In this document: positions 55,220-64,000 of the stretch, piece by piece
Layout of the letters: each line of letters begins with the position of its first letter
Position numbering within the stretch: position 1 is the stretch's first letter
Assembly: GCA_963585895.1 (NCBI GenBank)
Contig: OY757907.1
Coordinates: forward strand, 111,080,502 to 111,144,501
Reading direction: 5' to 3'
Source: Sepioteuthis lessoniana
Taxonomy: Eukaryota; Mollusca; Cephalopoda; Myopsida; Loliginidae
Length of the DNA stretch: 64,000 nt
Notes under the pieces: generated by a model
Told to the model about the DNA's origin: nothing
The model's database searches: none
The model's input: only the letters and a program-made list of their open reading frames with translations
Made by a program: the position numbers and the translations under genes

Positions 55220-55748
55220 TGATTTGAACGACATTTCAACTTGCCTAGGGTTATTTCATGCCTAGTGGTAAAGCAATTGCTTTCACTGTACTTTTATATT
55301 TATATCTTTGGGTTTGAGTGTTTTTTTTCCACAGTTAAGATATCAAGTATTCCTATCTAATGCTAATAACCATTGGGTTTTATTTCTACCGATTAATTTG
55401 TTTGCACATTGTTATATGATTTCAAGTGACTGATAATCTTATGAAGACAATTATCGCTTCCAGTAACTCTCTTTAATACGAAGAGTTTACAGTTATTCAT
55501 GGTCAACTGTTCCTTTCGAATACGAATAATCTTCAAACAAAATTTGACATATAGATGGGACCCTAATAGGTACTACCATTCCAGGTGGGAGTGGACCTTA
55601 GAATAATGGCAATAAAGAGGTACCCAGACTCTCCCTGACTATAACCTTACTATCAGATGTTATTCGGGTCAAAAAAAGGACACTTTCTTTGAGAAGGCCT
55701 TGCCACTTCTGTAGGGGCTACAGTTAACATAATCTAAGCCACGCAGTT
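55220..55748 (-). mobile_element. Family G, diverged copy abutting LINE L
   Basis: ACGACATTTCAACTTGCCTA (worn module), TTTGCACATTGTTATATGAT, AGATGGGACCCTAATAGGTA, CCATTCCAGGTGGGAGTGGA, CTACAGTTAACATAATCTAA. The LINE fragment starts within a few bases of its head end. Confidence 0.7.
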
Positions 55749-55750
55749 GC

Positions 55751-56182
55751 TTCCAGGCAGCGGTCGTATCGATACTGCTGTATAGATGCACTACTTGGAT
55801 GCTAACTAAACGGCTGGAGAAGAAGCTAGACGGCAATTACACAAAAATGTTGCTAGCAATATTGAATAAGTCCTGGCGACAACACCCCACATAGCACCAA
55901 CTATACGGCCACCTGCCTCCCATCACGAAAACTATCCAAGTTAGACGAACCAGACATGCAGGACACTGCTGGAGAAGCAGGGAAGAGCTCATAACTGATG
56001 TACTCCTATGGACCCCCACATATGGCCGTGCAAAAGCAGGACGACCAGCTCGAACATACATCCAGCAGCTATGTGAAGATACGGGATGTAGCCCAGAACA
56101 CCTCCCAGAGGCAATGAACGACAAGGAGAAGTGGCGAGAGAGGGTCAAGGATATCTGTGCTAGCGACACGACATGATGAAGC
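55751..56182 (+). pseudogene. LINE family L, 3' fragment 5 (forward)
   Basis: One frame runs from 55751 to the stop at 56174-56176, 141 codons with one internal TAG (after QHPT, about codon 48). Order: FQAAVVSILLYR, CTTWMLTKRLEKKLDGNY, MLLAILNKSWRQHPT, QLYGHLPPITKTIQVRR, RHAGHCWRSREELITDVLL, GRPARTYIQQLCEDTGC, EHLPEAMNDKEKWRERV. Then ACGACATGATGA, the family 3' end. A conserved Gly in LLYG is Arg here. It is non-functional and truncated upstream of the catalytic core. Confidence 0.9.
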
Positions 56183-56846
56183 CCTGCTGACGTCTGGTCT
56201 CACTGTGAAATTAGTGAGATCATTTAGAAGGTCCTTATCATTGAAGATCTTCCTTGGGTTCCTTTTGGCATTCTGTCTCAAGCCTAGCTTTCTACATTAA
56301 TGAAGATGTTACTGCTGAAAATGCTTTACTGGAAATTGGCACAACTCGAAGTGTCTACATGTCTTGTATATGTCATATGAAATGATACGTAATTATAATA
56401 TTGATATGCAGTCAACAGACTATTTCAAAGACACGCCCAGGATTTATAGTTGTTCGTCAAGTTTCGAATTACGAATTCTTCTATAAAAGATAATGTACAA
56501 GAATTTACCCCTCTGAAGCTAATAGTAAAAACGAAGAACCTTACAAACTAAGTCTGACGTACCATTTTTTTTTTTTCTAAGTAAGCCCAGATGTTTACGA
56601 TAATGTAGTCATAAAATAACAAATTCAATAAAACTGATTGCTCTCATCCAATTACTCTTCCCTTTCAGTTGATTTTTTTTTTTACTTTCTTAACAGAGTT
56701 ATAATTTTACTTAGAAAACGTCGTAATTAATTTTGCTTTCTAATAAGATTTGCTTTTTCCACACATCTCCCTTAGCATTTCCCCCACATACTTATAATTA
56801 AGACAGAAACTCACTTTAAAAGTTTATTTACAGGATGCTCATTAAA

Positions 56847-56887
<41 letters not shown>

Positions 56888-58039
56888 CACACTCACACAC
56901 ACATATATATACACGTTGGAGGAGGCGAGGAATGAACCGGAATATTTGGTCCTATTTCCTTTTAAAAATTAGATGTGATATTTGCTTGAAACTTTATATA
57001 CAAACGAAACGAAAAAACATCTCATTCCAAATTTTATATTTGCCATCCAAGCGTGATTTATCCCTCTTAATGAGAATCTTCAAATCAAGTTTCTTGTAGC
57101 TTCCGTTAATATCAAGAGCTTCGCGTTCATGATTTATTTTTCCTCACGACAGCTTGTTATAAGAAAACATTTCGAGATGTTTGAAGCATTATGAAAAATG
57201 GGGGAAAAGTTTTACCTAAAATTAAAAAAATGTATAAATATATTAAAAAAAAAAAGCCAACTAAATCGTTATGTTAGTCGCTGTAGACAAATAATTGATA
57301 AATTAATCATACGATCTAATGAATTCATCAGTACTTAGTTGTTTTTTCGAATTCTCTGGAATGGTGCTTATCAAGTTAGTTGAGTTGGAAATATAAAGAT
57401 CTTAAAATGATTTTTTTTCATAAATTTCACAGGCATTATTTTTTTTCATTTTAAAATAAACACATTTGACAAACGATTACATGTCGTCATACAGTTTATT
57501 AGGATTGCGACCAATCGGCAGTTTCTCGAAGAGGATATTTTCAATATTGACTAAATCTAACAAATATAAATTTGGCAGATATTTTTTTGATTGCGTGCGT
57601 GCGTGTGTGTGTGTGTGTGTGTGTGTAATCTTTCCAAAATAAACTCTACGCAAATAGTACAATGCTGTCAAAGAATATACCGGAATTCAAAAATGTGACT
57701 TATATGAAATTTGAAATAAAGAGAAAACTCTCCTGCTCCGAAAAAATAAAGTGAGCTCATGTAATGAGGAGGTCAAAATCATGTAGATTGTATTTGAAAG
57801 ACAACTTGCGTATGATAGGATCCCCGCCCCGCAACACAAACAAACAATTACTAAACAAATGCTCAGAAGCGGTGATTAGATGCAGACACGATATCAAATA
57901 TTTCCTTTTCATTTGCCCCATGACAAGTTTACATCACGCGAGAAACATTTTTAAATCTTATAAAAAATATTCAAGCAGTGAGAATGATTACCTCTGCTGT
58001 CATTTAATTCATTTTGCTGTCGACCTGATAATCGAGATG
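56183..58039. other. Unassigned sequence with microsatellites
   Basis: (AC)n(AT)n(AC)n at 56848-56912 and (GT)n at 57594-57628. A 100-codon plus frame (57764-58066) is not recognisable and runs into a SINE-A head. Confidence 0.4.
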
Positions 58040-58236
58040 AAGGTGTCCTCGTGGTGTAATGGTTAACGCGCTAGACTGCAGAATCGTAGTAAGCGAGTTC
58101 GAGCTCTTGTCATGCTATTACGCTCACGCTCGGATAAATACCATTGAGAAAGGTATGAACCCTCTTATTCTCACAGAAGGATGATTTGGCTTCAAATAAC
58201 CCAAGAAGGTTGATATGCCATTAAACAAACAAAAAA
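58040..58236 (+). mobile_element. SINE-A with internal deletion
   Basis: Very clean head: GTCCTCGTGGTGTAATGGTT, GAGTTCGAGCTC. Then ACCATTGAGAAAGGTATGAA, then a direct jump over the block containing CAGCTATGGGTTAAATAG to GATGATTTGGCTTCAAATAA and GGTTGATATGCCATTAAACA. About 40 bp of body are missing. Confidence 0.9.
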
Positions 58237-59649
58237 GTGATTATGGAAATACATGAAATCTAACTGGAATTTCCTTGTGACCTTTAACATTTAATACTAA
58301 TTGCATATTTCTCTACCTAAATAGTTTTGAGCACTTCTTAGTTTAATGATTAGATCTTACAAGTATAGCTAGAACGATTATATCAGGATTTATGTATTGG
58401 AAACAAAATGTGTTATTAGAAGAAGAGGAGCTAGAATGATGTTAGCCCATGATAATCATTTTTTAATAGCTCAATACTTTTTGGTCCGAAATGTGTTGCT
58501 ACGCGACTAATATTGAAACATCAAATTTGCGTGTCACTTTTATAAAGTAGCCTGTTTAATAGAGAGACACAGTCGCATGCAAAAAGGGTATATGAAAAGT
58601 GATAATGCCAAATTATTAATTTGACAACCAACACCATGTTTAATAGCATTCTCAACATATATTCAATAATTCTTTTTATAGGCAGTGAGAACGAGATTAC
58701 TTTTTTGTGAAGCAACGGTTGAACGAATAGCACTCAGTTATTCTTTGTACGGCTCCTTTTTTTTCCCTATCATCAAATTTTTTTTTTTCACTTCAGAAAA
58801 AAAAAAAAAAAAAGATGGAGGTGGAGATGAGAGGAATTCTGACCAAACAGTTCTTTGTTTGAAGAGTGTAACGAATTTAATTAACATCTCTCGCCCATTA
58901 GTTCTAATCGCTTCAGCAGTAGAAAGTGGCGATATAAAATGGCGGCAAGGTTAAAAAAGAAAAGAAAAAAAAAAAAAACAATATGTAAAATAGTATTTTA
59001 AAAACATTACTTACATCCAAACCTCCGGCATTTATTTCTGGAGTGTTTATCAGTTCTTTTCTTTTGAAATAAACAAACAAAACAAAAACAGCAGCAATAT
59101 TGTTTGCAATATTATATACACTTTATTAGATTCAATGTTTGTGTAATCTACTTTTGAGATTCCTGGACAACAATTACACAGTTTTAAAACACGCAACTTC
59201 TTGTGATTAGAAGACCAACAAAAGATTTAATCTTCAGAATACAAATATTGTCGAATCGATTCTAATAAATCTACATAAAAAAAGTAAAATACGGACAGTG
59301 CTAAGGAAAAAAATTCATAGATGTTAAATAAAGTATTGATTTAACTACGAACAACTTAGAAAATAACAAATTATAATATGATCTGTCTCACTGTAATTGT
59401 TAAATTTACTGTACGAGACATACGAAAATATAAAATTGTACCAATGTTATTGGACAGAGGGTGTATCTTATTAAGCTTAATACGGCAGTAAGCCAAATAT
59501 AGGTAGGCAGATCGTATTAGACGAATATTATTATCATCATATACGTTTATCTTTTTGATGACGACTATTAAAGCCGAAGCGTAAATAAACTACATCTAGG
59601 ATTTATTTAATTGTGGTGTAAGCTTATGTCGAATCACTCATCAACAGCA
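58237..59649. other. Unassigned AT-rich sequence
   Basis: A run of A at 58797-58814. No gene recognised. Confidence 0.4.
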
Positions 59650-59860
59650 CGTTGCAGGTTCTGAAATCAGAGTTTTTCCTTCTCTTTTATGGGTTGCTAT
59701 AACAGGGCTTACGAGCCCAGGCTAACGTAACATTTACACGGAGTCAGCGGGGGTGGAGGGAATAGACGGATTTATACCTGTTCCGAAAGCATTATCGCTA
59801 AGTGAACTTCAAAGAGTCTCATCTCGTCCATTTTCAGCGATCATACTTGTTAAACTAAGC
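59650..59860 (-). mobile_element. SINE-B, diverged reverse copy
   Basis: AAATCAGAGTTTTTCCTTCT, GGGCTTACGAGCCCAGGCTA, GATTTATACCTGTTCCGAAA, AGTCTCATCTCGTCCATTTT. Tail and head edges are unclear. Confidence 0.55.
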
Positions 59861-60194
59861 GATTCCCATAATGAATAAAGTGCTCTATCTATCGATAGGG
59901 TGAATGAAAAATAACTAAAAAAAATTCAAAACCCTCAATTTCATGTGAAAATTATAGTTAAGAATATATAATAAATTTTTGAATTGGGAGTTATTTTTCA
60001 ATCACCACATCGACATGTATATAAGCGCTTGATAATTCTTTATTTGTAATAATTTTCATTCAATGAATCTATATGCTACGTCACCAGATCATTTTTCATC
60101 GATTCTCTAATAGCATATAAACTATGACAGATGTTTTCTTAAGTCAGAAAACAATAAAAAATATACAACACAAAAGAAATAGTCCTATTTGTCT
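59861..60194. other. Unassigned sequence
   Basis: Nothing recognised. Confidence 0.35.
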
Positions 60195-60580
60195 GATTGT
60201 TCGGGTTTTATGGCATATCAACCTTTGTAGATTATTTAATGCTAAAACTATTTTTATACAAATAAACAGTTCTATTTCAAACGATTCAGTTTAGCATAAG
60301 TACACAGTTTAATCGTCAAAAACGTTTCTATTTTAAGCTATTCAGATTATTCAAAGAGTTTTACTCCAAAAAATTCATTTTAGTATAAGTATAGTTTTTG
60401 TTTATACACAGTTAAATGTCAAAACAGTTCTATTTCAAACAATAAAACAGTCCTATTTCAAGCAATTCAGTTTACTCTAAGTACACAGTTTAGTTCTATT
60501 CGAGCTATAGATAGGACCCAATCAGGTCCTACCACTCCGGGCTAAAGTGGATAGGGGAACGATGGCAATGAAGGAGTGTG
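60195..60580 (-). mobile_element. Family G copy, short-unit subtype, head truncated
   Basis: GGGTTTTATGGCATATCAAC, GATTATTTAATGCTAAAACT, several TCTATTTCAAACRATTCAGT units, then CAGGTCCTACCACTCCGGGC and GGAACGATGGCAATGAAGGA, where it stops. Confidence 0.8.
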
Positions 60581-60604
60581 TATATATCACACACAAGGAA
60601 GCGG

Positions 60605-60690
60605 CGTGCTTGACATAAGGGTTATCTTTTCAGAAAACAGAATAGTCGAGCCGTGTTCAAATCCTGGATGATGCTTCTTAATTCGGGGAA
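60605..60690 (+). repeat. SINE-B head fragment
   Basis: GTGCTTGACATAAGGGTTAT, GAGCCGTGTTCAAATCCTGG, ATGATGCTTC. Only the tRNA-like head is recognisable. Confidence 0.55.
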
Positions 60691-60707
60691 AAAAGCTTAG
60701 TAATTAA

Positions 60708-60866
60708 CTTTATACCTCCATAAGGGCACCTCAGGTGGTGTAATGATTAGCAAGCTAGACAAGCAAACCTTCACGAGGGAGTTTGAGTCTCATTGGGCGC
60801 CCCATTTATGCGGCCTTGTGGCACATCTAAGTAAAAAGCTTTGTAAATTACAACTTCATACCTCCA
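60708..60866 (+). mobile_element. SINE-D, full length, with target duplication
   Basis: Element 60721-60853 between CTTTATACCTCCA (60708-60720) and CTTCATACCTCCA (60854-60866), 12 of 13 identical. Head: CACCTCAGGTGGTGTAATGA, GAGTTTGAGTCTC. Body: GGCCTTGTGGCACATCTAAG. Confidence 0.92.
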
Positions 60867-62919
60867 CACAAAATATGAAAAAGATACATCAGATCAACTG
60901 GACAGAAATGAATAATTTCAACTTGAATCTATTTCATACGCCTTTTAAAAGCAATCAATTACTGAGCGCACCAACATATCCTCTTAACTGTGGTGGTTGC
61001 TTCGTCGTATATTATGAACCCTCTTATTAAACTCATCTAGTTTGGAAACCAAAAATACAAAGTAGCGAACACTTCGCTTGCCAGGCTGTTTGGGTATGTG
61101 GAACATCGAACTGTTTCCAGGTCAAAACAGAACACTCAAGATATTGCGAAATATCCCGGGGAGCTTATAGTTACGGATCTGTTTAAGGGTTGGCAAAGAT
61201 TCAAGCTCTGAAGAGGTGGACCCCACACAAAGATGCTATTTCTTCACCGATCTTCAATAAATCTTATCTATACGTTTCGACCCGATCACATCGAAACAGC
61301 CCATAAATCGGAATGTTGAGCGAAAGCTAACTCAGCGAGAGATAATGGGAAGGATGTGACGAGGTCAATTTTTAAACAAATTTCTCATAGCGGAAGTAGG
61401 GACAGATGGATTCATGCCTTTCTCAATAGTATTAGTTCTAAGTTTTGAATGTGTGAGCGATAGAAAAATGTATGAAATAACAACTCAAATGGCACATCGC
61501 ACAAAGATTTATGCAAGCCTAACAGGGTTAAAACTTTCTAATTTCGAATCCAATTTGGCAATTAACAGTGTGGGTTCTGCATACGCATACGTTAAGCTCC
61601 TTATTTCTCAATAAAAATTATTATTTGCTGTTAGTATTTTTCTTTAATCAATTGTAATTTTCACTTCTCAAAATAGGCTATCACTAAGCATCATGCTTAA
61701 AGGCCTCCAAAACATGGCATTTAATAAGTACAAAAATATCGATTGTCGTAATCTCCATATTCAACACAAATTAAAATTAAAAGCAAGATTGGTATCTATG
61801 ATACCCTAGTAAGATTTGAGATCTGCAACACAAATTTCTTGCGACCTCATTTTACTATGCATTACAAGCAGTCGTGCTAATTAAGAAAATAAACTTGAAT
61901 TAAATAATAAAAGAACCTTGAGCTGAAGCATTTTTCTTGGTCCGTTTACTGAATTATTTCTTTCCTCTTCTAGCTTATTAGATTGTGAATTTAATTAATT
62001 GCAATATTGAACTCATAGAGGGAAGAAAACACTAGCTGAAATATTGTTGGAGAATTCTAGTAAAAAAAACAACAACAAATATATATATAAGCTAAGAAAC
62101 AATTGAACATGTTATACTAAAATCATTCGGGAAGTTGTCAAGTATTGATCAATCAAATACACAACTTTGTTAATATACTGACTTAAGAGGATTTACAATG
62201 CTTGGTGGTAGGGAAAATATTTAGTCGAATCCTTACTAAGGACAAATATTAGTATACAGTGATATACTAAAACTAAATACAACGAAAAGAAAGACGAGCT
62301 TATTTATACACTCAAAAACATTAATGTTATTTTATTTTTTATACACACAATATACATACTAGCGATATTAAAAAAGAAATAATGCACAAACATGTTCCAT
62401 CTGCAAGAACTGAAAAAACAGTATGGGGAAGGAGTATAAAATAGAAAAAAAAAGATCTTAGCTGATAAAGGTAGGTAAAAGACAGCCATATGATATTACT
62501 GTTTCCTGGCTGGATGAGACAACCTATTTACTATTCGAAGAACAAAGGCGAAAACATGTCAAAAATGGGATTTTAGATCTGTCATGTGACACTCTACGGA
62601 CCTTCCAATCCTCTCATTTCTAACTTCAACAATTAAATCCTAAAAAAAGCACCACTTCAGCTAGCTACAATTCAAACATCGGTCATATTTGTTTAGTATT
62701 TCTTTCTTCTAACCACGAAGAAAATATGGACTTTAGTTTTTAAAAAATTTTGGGAATCAACAGTATTAAGAAAAAAAAAAATGGAGCAAATAACATAAGT
62801 TAATTCTCAATTGGATGGTGAATGTAACTATTTCGAGGATCGACTAAAAAGATCATAGGATGATCAACATGCTCATATGGAGTGTGACCAAATGAGATTT
62901 ACTTTGAAACACTTTTCTT
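60867..62919. other. Unassigned sequence
   Basis: 61395-61450 (GGATTCATGCCTTTCTCAAT) is a likely short SINE-A/B body scrap in reverse. Otherwise no repeat, gene or RNA gene was recognised. Confidence 0.4.
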
Positions 62920-63060
62920 GGTTGGTAGTGTTTTATGGCATATCAACATTTTTACTTTAATGCTGTTTGCACACAGTTAAATGGTTTCAAGTACTGCAAA
63001 CACTAATAATTCTATTCGATATTAATTGTTTTTTTCTCATAGTTAAATTTGGTAACAATC
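62920..63060 (-). repeat. Family G fragment
   Basis: GGTAGTGTTTTATGGCATAT, then GTTTGCACACAGTTAAATGG, TTTCAAGTACTG and a second worn subrepeat. The module is internally deleted. Confidence 0.65.
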
Positions 63061-64000
63061 ACTTTGCGTCCACATACTTCGAGTACCGGAGTTGCAGTGC
63101 TTGTATCCCATTGGTCAGAAAGTTATCGGCTGATATGATGTCATCATATAAACTTTTTGACCATTATCATACATTTCTATTTAATATTTTGAACATTATC
63201 GCAAAAATAACGGAAATTTTCAGGCATGGGTTATTCTGAACAACCAACAGAAATAATTCGACGTCAACGATTTTTCGTTCATATTTGCGGAATTATCAAG
63301 CAGAAACTACTTTTTAGTGTTTTTTTTCTCCGTACTTTCTTCTAATTTACTATTCCTATGGTTCCAGTCCAGAACTACACTAAAAATCTTGATACGTACG
63401 ATGGTAAGTCACAAAGTAAAGCCATTTTCTTTAGTACAGGAATAATAACCAACATTGGAACATATATCCTACATCAAAAGGAAGCTGGTCCTCAGTGAAT
63501 CTCATCCTTACATCTCACTCGTCGTTTTCTTATTCTGAGCCTCGTCAGAATCTCAATGTATACTTCAGAGTTTATTATTTCTTCTCGAGGCAAGTTTTCA
63601 ATCAGAAAAACAGTTAAAAGAATTTTACAAGGCAGAGATACATACTCTAATTCCAAAGTGAAACATTTTTATAGAAAGAAACGGTGACTATGCTAAGAAG
63701 TATGGATGTGATCCACCAAGGACATGTTCCTGTGTCAGTCATTATTCCAATACCAAAGAAAAGGGTATTACTTTGCGACTTACCCTCGTATACCCGTTTT
63801 ATTTAGAGGGCAGGTATTTTATTTCTTGACGCTATCGGTCTTTGCAACAATATTTCATTATTTCGTTTTTAGAGTTCTCTCAACAATGTGCTTGGGTCAA
63901 AGTAAACGGCGAACTTTTTTTTAACGCTTTTCTCCATCGATTTGAATAAGTTTTTGATTTATCCTGTCAAAGTTAATGAAAACTCTAAACAAATAAACAT
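63061..64000. other. Unassigned sequence
   Basis: Short open frames only. Nothing recognised. Confidence 0.35.

Noticed and set aside
1..64000. CRISPR array or operon-like gene block
   Set aside because: No regularly spaced identical repeats with unique spacers and no prokaryotic-style genes. The sequence is eukaryotic in character.

Overview
This 64 kb window looks like intergenic or intronic DNA from a large, AT-rich, repeat-dense animal genome. I found no intact host protein-coding gene, no rRNA, no true tRNA gene, no CRISPR array and no operon-like layout. Abundant tRNA-derived SINEs, 5'-truncated non-LTR retrotransposons, a TA-targeting MITE and many (AT)n-(GT)n microsatellites all point to a metazoan. 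The retrotransposon and SINE styles suggest a lophotrochozoan, most likely a mollusc (cephalopod or gastropod). That placement is inference, not proof. Family letters (SINE-A, -B and so on) are labels made for this window.

The repeats fall into families recognised by comparing copies inside the window. SINE-A, SINE-B (with a tail variant B2), SINE-C and SINE-D have tRNA-like heads with A- and B-box-like motifs. SINE-F, SINE-I and SINE-J are seen once each. Family G is a 0.4-0.8 kb repeat with about 18 copies; one end looks tRNA-like, the other carries a terminal module shared with SINE-A, and the middle holds variable internal subrepeats. Family H is short and shares the same module. Families E and K are two-copy repeats of unknown type. 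Five 3'-end fragments come from one LINE family and share a (TGA)n-like tail. One older decayed CR1-like LINE lies at 12.2-13.0 kb. A Tc1/mariner-like MITE is present twice.

Layout. 1-5 kb: a purine-rich tract and a cluster of SINE-B, -A and -D. 5-12 kb: SINE-C, SINE-A, the first MITE and long unique AT-rich stretches. 12-17.4 kb: CR1-like remnant, SINE cluster, AT microsatellites, a long G copy. 17.5-24 kb: SINE-B with a 17 bp target duplication, three LINE fragments, low-complexity DNA. 24-31 kb: microsatellites, a nested C-in-H insertion, G copies, a poly(A)-tailed retrocopy. 31-34 kb: the most deeply nested region (SINE-A inside SINE-I inside G). 34-42 kb: G, SINE-B, inverted repeats, a GC-rich structured island. 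42-53 kb: SINE and G copies, the MITE nested in SINE-A, a LINE fragment, and a possible coding scrap near 50.3 kb. 53-64 kb: G abutting a LINE fragment, SINE-A and -D, then mostly unique sequence.

The most interesting signal is modularity. SINE-A, G and H end in the same module of about 40 nt, often followed by an (AAACC)n tail. SINE-A and SINE-B share body blocks but carry different tails. This suggests head, body and tail exchange, with several families mobilised by one LINE machinery that reads the shared tail. Several insertions have clean target-site duplications of 8-18 bp, so relative ages can be read from the nesting.
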